From positions 1-63,043 of the forward strand of contig NZ_FQZL01000025.1 of NCBI RefSeq assembly GCF_900142005.1: 63,043 bases of DNA, read 5' to 3'. Below, one piece after another: positions 16,373 to 24,291 of the stretch. The notes under the pieces were generated by a model. That model did not search any database, was not told the DNA's origin, and worked only from the letters and a program-made list of their open reading frames with translations. Made by a program: the position numbers and the translations under genes. Source of the stretch: Dethiosulfatibacter aminovorans DSM 17477. Lineage in GTDB: Bacteria; Bacillota; Clostridia; Tissierellales; Dethiosulfatibacteraceae. How positions within the stretch are numbered: the first letter of the stretch is position 1; the number at the start of each line of letters is the position of its first letter.

Positions 16373-17971
16373 TTATATTGTAGCATCTTTCTTTTCAATT
16401 GTTTTTTCTTCCAAATCGATAACTTTATCTGCCTCGCTGTTGTATTTGTTTATGAATTGTCTGGAAGTCATGATTACTACTGATATCAACACTGCCAGCT
16501 CTATAAAGAAAATCGGGAAGGATGATACTATGCTCATTGTCTGAAGTGCTTGCGTACCGACTGTCCCAGCAACCAAGAGACATAATACGGTTACAGCACC
16601 TGTCATAAGTCCCCAGAAAATCTTCATCGCTGCAGGAGGTTCATTTGAATGGGTATTTTTTGTAGTCATGACCGCTATGGTTGAAGTCATTGAATCAGCC
16701 AAAGTTACAAAGGATATACCCAACGCCATTATTCCAAGAGGTATTGTAAGCATTGGGATAGGCATGTTCTGAAGCAGTGCATACATTGCCACTTCAAGCC
16801 CGCTTGCATTGATTACATCCATTATTCCTGCACTGTTGAAGAAATCAAAGTATATGGCCGATCCGCCAAAACCTGTGAACCACAGGAATACAAAAGTTCC
16901 AGGAATCATCACATTGACTATTACAAAGGACCTTATCGTTCTTCCTATTGCAATCCTTGCCAGGAACATGCCCACTATGGGTGCATAGGCAACCCACCAT
17001 GCCCAGAAGAAAATAGTCCAGCCTCCGTTCCATCCTTGTCCAACATTGAACGCATCTGCATTGAACGCAGTTGGTATCAGATTCACAAGATATGAACCCA
17101 TTGTTTCCACTCCAAGATTCAACAGGAATCTGGTTGGGCCGAATGTAAACAGGAACATTACCAGGAATATGTATATTATTGAATTTACGTTGCTAAGCAG
17201 CTTGATTCCTTTCTGCAGACCTGTATAACTTGATACGGTATAAGCCACTGTTAATAAGACAATCAATGAAACATAAACTGTATTTGTAGGCACGATACCA
17301 AACATATAATCGAGTCCGGCTGCAAACTGCATTGTTCCAAAACCCAACGATGTTATGACTCCACCTATCAATGCAAATATTGAAAGTCCGTCTACAAACT
17401 TTCCTGGCAATCCATATATTCTGTCTCCAAGCAATGGATAGAGACTTGAGCTTACCCTGAAAGGCAAATTAAGGTTATAGGCAGCAAAACCAATTGCAAG
17501 CCCAAACAATGTAAACAGTGAATATGGTATATACGCCCAATGGAAAACAGCTATTTGCAGACCTCTTACAGCACTTTCCGGAGTAAGTGCTTCCGCTCCT
17601 GTGAATGCCGGAGGATTGTTGAAGTGAGTAAGCGGCTCAGCCACTCCCCAGAATACCATTGCAGTAGCAATACCTGCACATATCGCTATTACACACCAGG
17701 ACCAAACACTCATTTCCGGTTTGGCATTCTTGCCGCCAAGCCTTATATTTCCTATTGGTGATATCATAATTGCAAGTGTACCTATGAAGAAAATGAATAC
17801 AAAAAGAAGAAACATCCATCCGAACTCTATCAACATAAAGGACAACACTGAACTTGCTGCGGCTGCAAATCCATCGGTGAAAAACAATCCAAATATCAAT
17901 GTCACTCCAAGTAGAACCGCCGGTGGATAGAATACTCCCTTTTCTATTTCAAATTTTCCAAATAAATTCAT
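16373..17971 (-). CDS. BCCT-family transporter 2
   Basis: A 532-residue carrier with about 12 helices. The helix-3 motif reads AGIATAMVFWGVAEPLTHF, and the tryptophan box reads WTIFFWAWWVAYAPIVG, followed by LARIAIGRTIRSFV. It is very similar over its whole length to the carrier at 59476. Both sit next to an MttB homolog of the same subtype, so the carrier and methyltransferase appear to have been duplicated as a pair. A quaternary or methylated amine is the expected substrate. AGGAGG lies seven bases before the ATG. It is the ninth gene of the operon that starts at 23856, 40 bases after the moaD-like gene. Confidence 0.93.
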   Translation of the reverse strand: MNLFGKFEIEKGVFYPPAVLLGVTLIFGLFFTDGFAAAASSVLSFMLIEFGWMFLLFVFIFFIGTLAIMISPIGNIRLGGKNAKPEMSVWSWCVIAICAGIATAMVFWGVAEPLTHFNNPPAFTGAEALTPESAVRGLQIAVFHWAYIPYSLFTLFGLAIGFAAYNLNLPFRVSSSLYPLLGDRIYGLPGKFVDGLSIFALIGGVITSLGFGTMQFAAGLDYMFGIVPTNTVYVSLIVLLTVAYTVSSYTGLQKGIKLLSNVNSIIYIFLVMFLFTFGPTRFLLNLGVETMGSYLVNLIPTAFNADAFNVGQGWNGGWTIFFWAWWVAYAPIVGMFLARIAIGRTIRSFVIVNVMIPGTFVFLWFTGFGGSAIYFDFFNSAGIMDVINASGLEVAMYALLQNMPIPMLTIPLGIMALGISFVTLADSMTSTIAVMTTKNTHSNEPPAAMKIFWGLMTGAVTVLCLLVAGTVGTQALQTMSIVSSFPIFFIELAVLISVVIMTSRQFINKYNSEADKVIDLEEKTIEKKDATI

Positions 17972-18011
17972 AAATTCCTCCTATATTTAATTGTAATGGT
18001 TTATTGCCTCT

Positions 18012-18245
18012 TTATCCTCCTGCCAAAGGACCAATTACTGTTATCAATTCATTACTATCTATAATATGATTTTTGCCGACTCTTTTGCTGTCGATCAAAA
18101 TCATTGGGGCCAATATTGGATTGACCCCTATTTCCATCAATATCTCATTTACAGTCATTGGTTTGTCTATGACAAGTTTTTCCGTTTCTTTTTTATCTTC
18201 GTAAATCAGAAGCATGCTGTTTGACAGTTTTACAGTAATGTCCAT
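18012..18245 (-). CDS. MoaD/ThiS-like sulfur-carrier protein linked to AOR
   Basis: A 77-residue ubiquitin-like protein ending in the diagnostic Gly-Gly (VIGPLAGG) that is thiocarboxylated in MoaD. The ATG overlaps the last base of the AOR stop codon (TGATG), the tight coupling common for AOR and its MoaD-like partner. MoaD supplies sulfur for molybdopterin, the ligand of the tungsten cofactor in AOR, so a cofactor-supply role for the neighbouring enzyme is likely. The residues around the ILMEIGVNP and DSKRVGKNHIID segments match the beta-grasp fold. It could alternatively serve thiamine or cysteine sulfur transfer, but the position argues for AOR. Confidence 0.88.
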   Translation of the reverse strand: MDITVKLSNSMLLIYEDKKETEKLVIDKPMTVNEILMEIGVNPILAPMILIDSKRVGKNHIIDSNELITVIGPLAGG

Positions 18246-20134
18246 CAGGCTCTCACACCAAGTGATATTCCAAGTTGTTGAAGCTTTTCAGCTGTAGGGC
18301 GACCTTCTTCATCCCACCCTCTGGCTTCGTAAAATTCATCAAGCATTTCGTTGATTTCATCAAATGTTATAAAGTGTCCCTCGTTTGGTCCGTTTGGTAT
18401 TGGCTCTTCATAGAACCTTGCAGGCGGATAGTCGTATTTTCTTCCAAAGTCTTCAATTTCCCTGAAATTAAAACATCTGTTAAGATTCCAGATCTTTTCC
18501 GACAAAGTCATAAGGTCTTCCCACTTGAAAGGCTTGCCTGTTACAGCCTCATAGTTCCTTTCATAATGGAATGTCTCCAAGCCTATCTCCATATATTGTA
18601 ATCTGCAAGTACCCAGTATGTCAAACGCAGGTCTGATATGTTGACTGTTTATGACTATTGGAGAAACCCCCTTGACTTTTGCTTTCGGGAATTTTTCCAC
18701 ACTTGAACCTTCGCTTATGAGGTCACCTACACATCCGGCTTCAGCCGACCCTGCAACATCATTTCCAAGGACCCAGCATCTACCGTGATGTGCTCCAATA
18801 TCAGCAGTCATATATCCAAGCATCATTCCTGGCGCATTCCTGCTTTCATAGCCTGTCCACTCAAGTCCCTTGACATGGATTGCAAATTTTTCGGTTCCCT
18901 TTCCGACTCTTTCGGAAGCACCCTTGACTCCTTCTGCAAGCAGGTCGCCTATTTTTTCCCTGTATGATATCAGTTCAAGAATTTTTACAACTGATTTCAG
19001 GTCCCCAAATGAAACTTCCATTCCAAAGTCTTCCTGGGTAAAGATTCCCCTGTCATAGCATTCAAGGGCCCATGAAACCACAACACCTGCAGAGCATGTG
19101 TCTATTCCCAGTTCATCGCATATGAAGTTTGTATACGCTATCTCGTCAATGTCAGCCAGGTCGCAGTTGCTTCCAAGCATTGCAATGGTCTCGTATTCAG
19201 GTCCTTCCATATATGTTGATCCCATGCTTGTTTTGGCATGGCCGTATTTCCCGCAGGGGATTGGGCATCCGAAGCATCCCTTGTCCGTTATCTTTAACTT
19301 GTCCAGAATTGCCTGTCCGTTTATATCACTTGCATAGTCGTTGTGTGAAGTCTGGAAATTCCTTGTAGGCATTGCTCCTACATCGTTGCACCAGTCAGTT
19401 ATTCCTGCTGTCCCCTGTGGAGTCCACCCAGTATATCCCGGCTTTTCTTTTGCAGCAAAGTATGTTTCTCTTCCTGATTCATACAGTTTCTTGGGATCAA
19501 ATACAGGTACGTCTTTTGTTCCACGCATTACTATGGCCTTTATATTCTTGGATCCCAGTACAGCTCCAATCCCTATTCTTCCTGCCTGTCTTCCAAAGTC
19601 ATGGGAAATACATGCGAATTTGACAAGATTTTCTCCTGCAGGGCCTATGGTTAGAATCTGATATTCCTCTCCCATCTCTTCCTTCATTGCCTTTTCAACG
19701 TCAAAGGAACCTCTTCCCCAGTATTTTTCGGCCGGACGAATTTCCACCTTGTCGTTTTCTATGAAAATATAGCTTGGCTTTTCCGCCTTTCCATTGATTA
19801 CTATCATGTCATAGCCTGCATATTTCATTTCAACGCCAAAATGTCCTCCCATGTTGCTGTCTCCGTATCCTCCTGTTGCAGGGGATTTGGTTCCAAAATG
19901 GGTTTTCCCCGTAGCGGGCGAGAAAGTTCCGCTCAAAGGCCCCATTGCAATTATAAAGAGGTTTTCAGGATCAAAGGGTTCCGTATTCGGTGGAAGTTCG
20001 TCAAACAAAGTCTTTGCGACAAATCCTCTTCCTCCAATATATTCATCAACCAATTCTTCACTCAGTGCTTCTTTAACTATATCGTTTTCAGACAAGTTTA
20101 TTCTTAAAGTGGTTCCAGCATATCCATATAGCAT
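18245..20134 (-). CDS. Aldehyde:ferredoxin oxidoreductase (tungstopterin enzyme)
   Basis: A 629-residue protein, the usual length for the AOR family. Pterin-binding loops are visible as KSPATGGYGDSNMGGHFG (about 84-100) and GRQAGRIGIGAVLGSKNIK (about 181-199). The single 4Fe-4S cluster ligands are C287-x2-C290-x3-C294 plus a distant cysteine, probably C510. The family motif ELGIDTCSAG is at 341-350. The enzyme oxidises aldehydes to carboxylic acids with ferredoxin as acceptor, in the cytoplasm. The gene follows a four-cluster ferredoxin by 14 bases and overlaps a moaD-like gene. Upstream is an amine-oxidising flavoprotein complex. I infer that the aldehyde is the product of oxidative demethylation or deamination, possibly formaldehyde; a formaldehyde-preferring subtype cannot be separated from other AORs by eye. 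Confidence 0.93.
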   Translation of the reverse strand: MLYGYAGTTLRINLSENDIVKEALSEELVDEYIGGRGFVAKTLFDELPPNTEPFDPENLFIIAMGPLSGTFSPATGKTHFGTKSPATGGYGDSNMGGHFGVEMKYAGYDMIVINGKAEKPSYIFIENDKVEIRPAEKYWGRGSFDVEKAMKEEMGEEYQILTIGPAGENLVKFACISHDFGRQAGRIGIGAVLGSKNIKAIVMRGTKDVPVFDPKKLYESGRETYFAAKEKPGYTGWTPQGTAGITDWCNDVGAMPTRNFQTSHNDYASDINGQAILDKLKITDKGCFGCPIPCGKYGHAKTSMGSTYMEGPEYETIAMLGSNCDLADIDEIAYTNFICDELGIDTCSAGVVVSWALECYDRGIFTQEDFGMEVSFGDLKSVVKILELISYREKIGDLLAEGVKGASERVGKGTEKFAIHVKGLEWTGYESRNAPGMMLGYMTADIGAHHGRCWVLGNDVAGSAEAGCVGDLISEGSSVEKFPKAKVKGVSPIVINSQHIRPAFDILGTCRLQYMEIGLETFHYERNYEAVTGKPFKWEDLMTLSEKIWNLNRCFNFREIEDFGRKYDYPPARFYEEPIPNGPNEGHFITFDEINEMLDEFYEARGWDEEGRPTAEKLQQLGISLGVRA

Positions 20135-20148
20135 TTTTTCACCTCCTC

Positions 20149-20532
20149 CTATTCTACAAATTCAAGCGCCGATCTAGGGCATATTTCAACACAGGCACCA
20201 CAATTGGTGCATTTGAAAGGCTTGTCGAAATCTTCATGCTGCATCATTACACCGTTAGGGCAGGCTCTTACACAGGCCATGCAGCCAATGCATGCTTCAT
20301 TGTCTACGACATATGTATCCCCTTCTTTCGTAATTGCACCCACTGGACATGCCTCGGCGCATTCGCCACACTGGTCGCAAAGGTGGACTACATAATCTCC
20401 CGGACCCGGAAACCTTCCTTCAACAGAAAGTGCTGCCTTGGAAGGATTGTTCACGTTGAAGTTCTTCAGGGAACATGCCAGCTGACATGTTCTGCATCCT
20501 GAACAACTTGATTCAATATATTTCAAATGCAT
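20149..20532 (-). CDS. Four-cluster 4Fe-4S ferredoxin, AOR electron partner
   Basis: A 127-residue protein of the HycB/CooF type with four cysteine motifs: CSGCRTCQLAC, CDQCGECAEACP, CIGCMACVRACP and CTNCGACVEICP. The number and spacing fit four 4Fe-4S clusters. It is 14 bases upstream of the AOR gene, so it is the probable acceptor of electrons from aldehyde oxidation. It may also link AOR to the amine-dehydrogenase flavoproteins encoded upstream. No signal peptide is present; it is cytoplasmic. The ATG is preceded by AAGGAG. Confidence 0.92.
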   Translation of the reverse strand: MHLKYIESSCSGCRTCQLACSLKNFNVNNPSKAALSVEGRFPGPGDYVVHLCDQCGECAEACPVGAITKEGDTYVVDNEACIGCMACVRACPNGVMMQHEDFDKPFKCTNCGACVEICPRSALEFVE

Positions 20533-20552
20533 AGTTTTCTCCTTATTATGTT

Positions 20553-21695
20553 TTATACTACTCCCGTCTCTACTATAAGTTCACCTTTGGCAAAACGTTC
20601 TATGCTGAGCTTTTCGATCGGAAGGCTCGTTTCTTCACCTGCCATGCATTCAGCAACAAGTTTACCTATCATTGGGGCAAGCATGAATCCCTTACCGCAT
20701 CCCAGGGCCAGGAAGTATCCGTCTACTTCGGGAACCGGACCCAGAATAGGCTGTCCGTCAGGTGATATGCCGTAATGTCCCGCCCACTGTCTGACTACTC
20801 TTAAATCCTTCATGTCTGGGAACTGATAAAGAGCTTTTTTTGCCATATCCTCAATGAATTTCCACTCATGCTTGTAGTTTATTTTCTTTGGCTCGTCAGG
20901 ATTTCCAAATCCCAGAAGGAATCCACCGTGAGGCACCTGATTTATATACGAGTCATGATGAAAGGACATGACCAGGGGATCCACCATGTGCTCCATTGGC
21001 TCTGTAACCATAAGTTGATGCCTTTCAGGTTCTACAGGGTGAGAAAGACCCAGCATCTTGCCTATTTCCTTGGCATATGGACCTGTTGCATTCACCACCG
21101 TATTTGTTTCTATTTCACCCTTGTCGGTTACTACTGCCACTATTTTTCTTCCTTCTCTCTTGATTCCTGTCACTGTTGTATATTTTTCAATTTCAACGCC
21201 AAGGTCCCTTGCTCCCTTTTCATATGCAAAAGTAGCCTTGAAAGGGTTTATATGTCCATCTTCCTGGCAGAAGAAAGCCGCAGTCATGTTTTCCGTATTT
21301 ATATGTGGTACAATTTCCTTTGCTTCTTCTTTGGATACTTTTCTTGAAGGTATTCCCAGTCTGTGTTGCACTTCCAGGTTTTTCGTAAGCCTTTCCGCCT
21401 GTTTTTCGTCATATGTAATGAGAAGATAGCCACTCTGTCTGAATTCTATGTCTCCATATCCCGTTTCTTCTCCTATTGTCTTCCAGATTTCTGCACTTCC
21501 TCTTGAAATCAGACAATTCATTTCCGTTCCCCACTGCTGTCTGATTCCTGCTCCGCATCTGCCTGTTGATCCGCTTGTAATATATCTTTTTTCTAGGAGT
21601 ACAATATTTTTAAAGCCTTTTTTTGCAAGATAATATGCAACAGAACAGCCTATTGATCCTCCACCGATTACTACCACATCAGCACTTTTACGCAT
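20553..21695 (-). CDS. DAO-family FAD-dependent amine/amino-acid oxidoreductase (SoxB/HcnC-like)
   Basis: A 380-residue flavoprotein of the D-amino-acid oxidase superfamily. The N-terminal FAD-binding segment is VVVIGGGSIGCSVAYYLAKKG and then VLLEK. The sequence SGSTGRCGAGIRQQWGTEMN resembles the beta subunits of sarcosine oxidase and hydroxyproline dehydrogenase. The C-terminal part has GHYGISPDGQPILGPVPEVDGYFLALGCGKGFMLAP. These enzymes oxidise secondary or tertiary N-methyl amino acids such as sarcosine or dimethylglycine, or cyclic amino acids such as proline. It overlaps the BFD-type gene by eight bases and is the fifth gene of the operon. With the upstream 2Fe-2S, pyridine-nucleotide-disulfide and ferredoxin subunits it should form a multi-subunit dehydrogenase. 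The start at 21695 follows AGGAGG; an ATG 18 bases upstream is less likely. Confidence 0.88.
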   Translation of the reverse strand: MRKSADVVVIGGGSIGCSVAYYLAKKGFKNIVLLEKRYITSGSTGRCGAGIRQQWGTEMNCLISRGSAEIWKTIGEETGYGDIEFRQSGYLLITYDEKQAERLTKNLEVQHRLGIPSRKVSKEEAKEIVPHINTENMTAAFFCQEDGHINPFKATFAYEKGARDLGVEIEKYTTVTGIKREGRKIVAVVTDKGEIETNTVVNATGPYAKEIGKMLGLSHPVEPERHQLMVTEPMEHMVDPLVMSFHHDSYINQVPHGGFLLGFGNPDEPKKINYKHEWKFIEDMAKKALYQFPDMKDLRVVRQWAGHYGISPDGQPILGPVPEVDGYFLALGCGKGFMLAPMIGKLVAECMAGEETSLPIEKLSIERFAKGELIVETGVV

Positions 21696-21966
21696 TATCT
21701 TCACCTCCTGCAATAGCCCCCAGCTTCATGGGCTTGACAGGCGCCCTGTTAATCGGTATGTCGATTTCCTCTATATCCTTGCCCAGATACCTGGCTATCT
21801 CTTTTGCTATCAAATCCTTGCAAGTCCTTCCCTGGCATGGTCCCATTGTAGCTCTCGATTCCCTTTTTATTTCTTCCATTGATGTAATTCCCCTGTCCAG
21901 CATTTCGTGCAGTTCACCGAGAGTCAGATTTTCACATCTGCATAAAATTGTATTTTTATCACTCAT
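21688..21966 (-). CDS. BFD-like [2Fe-2S]-binding subunit
   Basis: A 92-residue protein with the BFD-type iron-sulfur motif: C9-x-C11 near the start (LCRCENLT) and C44-x4-C49 (GPCQGRTCK). In amine and nitrogen-compound dehydrogenases this small domain is often fused to the alpha subunit; here it is separate. The ATG at 21966 lies two bases after the stop of the preceding ferredoxin gene, and its 3' end overlaps the DAO-family gene by eight bases, so the three subunits are tightly co-translated. The electron-transfer role is inferred. Confidence 0.85.
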   Translation of the reverse strand: MSDKNTILCRCENLTLGELHEMLDRGITSMEEIKRESRATMGPCQGRTCKDLIAKEIARYLGKDIEEIDIPINRAPVKPMKLGAIAGGEDNA

Positions 21967-21967
21967 A

Positions 21968-22462
21968 TCATTCACCATCCACCTTAATATTTCTCACTGA
22001 ATAAATAAACTCCTTCGACAAGGCCAAAGTGATTACATTTGTATGGTCGAATCTTTCATGATCCTGAACCTTAAGCACTTCAGCCGTTCCCACTGTATTC
22101 CCCTCCCTGTCAAGGGCACTTACAACATCTCCTTCCTTTGGCAGCGGAAGAAATTCATATGGAATCTTCAGTGAAAACTTATCCTCTGAATATGTCTCAT
22201 CTATTACAAAGCATGCCAAACCTGGACATGCACTTACACACATGCTGCATCCCGTACATTTGTCGTGGTTTACGTCTGGTATGTTGTTTATGTCTTCCTC
22301 TATGGATTCAACAGCCTTAATCCTGCATGAAGTGTGGCAGGGATTGCATGGTATCTCCTGAAAACACTCAAATATTGCATAAGGTCCTTTGTTTCTCCTT
22401 TCTTCTGAAGGAAACTTCTCCTTTATCATTTCCAATGTAGCTATTCCTGTTTTCTTAAACAT
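21968..22462 (-). CDS. Ferredoxin-like 4Fe-4S subunit of the amine dehydrogenase
   Basis: A 164-residue protein with cysteine motifs C33, C39-x2-C42-x3-C46 and C69-x2-C72-x2-C75-x3-C79 (CTGCSMCVSACP), enough for two 4Fe-4S clusters, plus C84. The C-terminal half lacks cysteines and has a GDVVSALDREGNTVG turn-rich domain. It is sandwiched between the NAD/FAD-type subunit and the BFD-type subunit with almost no spacing, so it is probably a dedicated electron-transfer subunit. Comparable ferredoxin-like proteins occur in clostridial amine and hydroxyproline dehydrogenase clusters; I state that from general knowledge and cannot check identity here. Confidence 0.8.
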   Translation of the reverse strand: MFKKTGIATLEMIKEKFPSEERRNKGPYAIFECFQEIPCNPCHTSCRIKAVESIEEDINNIPDVNHDKCTGCSMCVSACPGLACFVIDETYSEDKFSLKIPYEFLPLPKEGDVVSALDREGNTVGTAEVLKVQDHERFDHTNVITLALSKEFIYSVRNIKVDGE

Positions 22463-22473
22463 TTTTTCACCTC

Positions 22474-23547
22474 CTATATTTTTAAGTTTGCAATTCCTTC
22501 TCTTATTTTTGTTCCTACAGGCCCCGACCTTAAGACATTGAGGTCTTCAATGTATTTTTGTTTCAATTCCCAGATATTGCTGCCGTATCCCAGGGATTCC
22601 GCTGCAGACAAGCCTGCTATTGTACCTTCTATCATTGCACTGCTGGCTTCTTCAACGCCTGATGCATCTCCTGCCACAAAATATCCCTTGGCTGTTGTCT
22701 CAAGGTTTTCATCTCTTAATGGTACAAATCCACCCAATAGTCCTGAAAACTTCATTTCACATCCTGTATGCGAAAGCAGCTCTCCCAGCGGAGTCAGCCC
22801 GACAGAAAGGCAAATGACATCAACATCAAGCTTCTTCTCTGTCCCCGGAATAAAATTCCATTTTTCGTCCAGCTTTCCAATTACTGCTCCCTCGACAAAA
22901 TCAGTTCCAACAGCTTCTTTTATGGATGCTGAGGTTATTATCGGCACTCCCATTCGTCTTACCTTTGATGCATGTACCATAAATCCTCCTATCTGGGGTG
23001 CTGCATCTATTATGGCTTCAACCTTTACTCCTGCCTGCATAAGCTGATATGAAACAATCAATCCTATGTTTCCTGCACCTATCATAAGAACCTTGTTGCC
23101 CGGCACTACTCCGTATTGGTTCATCAATGTCTGCACTGCACCTGCGCCGTATACTCCCGGTAAATCGTTGTTTGGGAAAGGCAGCATTTTCTCAGAAGCT
23201 CCTGTAGCTATGATGGTTTTGTCAGCAGTTATTTTGTCATACTTCTTTCCTTCCTCAAAAGTTATAACGCCATCATGATATATTGATAAAACCGTTGTGT
23301 CCTTTTTTACGTCTATCAGTTTGTTTTCATTGATTTTCTCAAGAAAGATCTTTGCTATGTCTATTCCTCTCGTACCTGCATATTCCCTTTCGGATCCGAA
23401 AAACCTGTGGGTCTGCTTTACCAGCTGACCACCATAATCCTTTCCTCTGTCAAATAGCGTTACTCTGGCTCCTTGTTCAGCTGCTGCAATTGCAGCACAC
23501 ATTCCTGCCGGACCTCCACCAATTATGGCAATTTCTGTATTATTCAT
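22474..23547 (-). CDS. FAD/NAD-binding oxidoreductase, HcnB/SoxA-like subunit
   Basis: A 357-residue two-dinucleotide-binding flavoprotein. The first Rossmann fold is EIAIIGGGPAGMCAAIAAAEQGARVTLFDRG (residues 5-35). The second is VLMIGAGNIGLIVSYQLMQAGVKVEAI, and the ATG motif IIATGASEKMLPFPNNDLPG lies between them. The final GYFVAGDASGVEEASSAMIEG is the second FAD-contact motif. This type of subunit passes electrons between the amine-oxidising FAD subunit and 2Fe-2S or NAD. It begins one base before the stop region of the 2Fe-2S gene and lies 11 bases upstream of the ferredoxin gene, all in the same operon. Relatives include hydrogen cyanide synthase HcnB and sarcosine oxidase alpha parts. 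Confidence 0.88.
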   Translation of the reverse strand: MNNTEIAIIGGGPAGMCAAIAAAEQGARVTLFDRGKDYGGQLVKQTHRFFGSEREYAGTRGIDIAKIFLEKINENKLIDVKKDTTVLSIYHDGVITFEEGKKYDKITADKTIIATGASEKMLPFPNNDLPGVYGAGAVQTLMNQYGVVPGNKVLMIGAGNIGLIVSYQLMQAGVKVEAIIDAAPQIGGFMVHASKVRRMGVPIITSASIKEAVGTDFVEGAVIGKLDEKWNFIPGTEKKLDVDVICLSVGLTPLGELLSHTGCEMKFSGLLGGFVPLRDENLETTAKGYFVAGDASGVEEASSAMIEGTIAGLSAAESLGYGSNIWELKQKYIEDLNVLRSGPVGTKIREGIANLKI

Positions 23548-23856
23548 CTATTTCTCATCTCCTTTAAAAAAACCTTTTCCCTGTTGCCTATTGACTACCA
23601 TGTTTTCCTTGAGCTCTTCCACGCATACTCTTACATTTGGTTCTCCATTCACTTCCATAAGGCAGGACGAACAATTGCCTATTGCACAAAACAGTCCTCT
23701 CGGTCTATGGTCATGTTTCAGATCCTTTACTCCGTTGGCATGCAATGCTGCAGAAATCGGTTCATTTTCATACCCTATCATTTCCTTTCCTTCGAATATG
23801 AATTTGACCTCTTTCTTTTTTTCAAACTTTAAAACCGGATGTTTTTCAATTCTCAA
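23548..23856 (-). CDS. [2Fe-2S] subunit, HcnA-like
   Basis: A 102-residue ferredoxin-like protein with the cysteine pattern C57-x4-C62-x2-C65-x12-C78, as in the HcnA-type 2Fe-2S subunits of amine dehydrogenases. The start codon is TTG at 23856 with GGAGGG correctly placed upstream; no ATG with a ribosome site exists in the frame. It is the first gene of a ten-gene operon, 45 bases after a sigma-54 promoter. It likely transfers electrons between the two FAD subunits. Confidence 0.85.
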   Translation of the reverse strand: MRIEKHPVLKFEKKKEVKFIFEGKEMIGYENEPISAALHANGVKDLKHDHRPRGLFCAIGNCSSCLMEVNGEPNVRVCVEELKENMVVNRQQGKGFFKGDEK

Positions 23857-23900
23857 TTAAATCCCTCCATTCATAGTATTTAACTCTCTGATATTACTTG

Positions 23901-23916
23901 TGCAATATTTGTACCA
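23901..23916 (-). promoter_or_regulatory. Sigma-54 (-24/-12) promoter P3
   Basis: The minus strand reads TGGTACAAATATTGCA, with GG and GC separated by exactly ten bases. The predicted start is near 23890, about 34 bases before the TTG start of the 2Fe-2S gene. The gene for a sigma-54 activator and a double dyad lie upstream. Confidence 0.85.
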
Positions 23917-24041
23917 ATATTTTGATTTAATGATTATTTGTGATAATTCATTAGATTTCATGTAATATAATTAAAAATCCATGGAAAACCACCCGAAATT
24001 TTTTTCAGAATATTTGTAAACACTTTTAAAAGCAAAAGTGA

Positions 24042-24091
24042 TGCATTAAAATAATGCACCCAGCAAACCTTAGGTGCATTATTTTAATGCA
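24042..24091. promoter_or_regulatory. Two tandem 17-bp dyads, probable activator sites for P3
   Basis: Two sites of the form TGCATTA-N3-TAATGCA lie at 24042-24058 and 24075-24091. Their centres are 33 bases apart, close to three helical turns, and about 160 and 193 bases upstream of the predicted P3 start. Because each site is palindromic, together they also form a long inverted repeat (24037-24096) that could fold as a hairpin and might help terminate the upstream activator transcript. The rest of the 435-base gap (23857-24291) is AT-rich without a gene. Confidence 0.7.
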
Positions 24092-24291
24092 TCGCACTAT
24101 TTTTTGTCTATGTATTTAATCATGTATGTGATTTATTTAACAATTTATATCCATATTTACAGCATAGTGTATGTTGCAGAGTGAACTATTGCTCAATACA
24201 TGATATTTTCAACTCCCATAATACAATTACTTTGTTAAAAAAATATTCATTTTACACGCATTAGATTTTTGCATTTGTGAACATATGCCCC

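Noticed and set aside
24037..24098. Long inverted repeat taken as a mobile-element end or only a terminator
   Set aside because: Each arm is itself a 17-bp palindrome and there is no transposase or target duplication. Two tandem operator dyads explain it better, although a terminator role for the upstream gene cannot be excluded.
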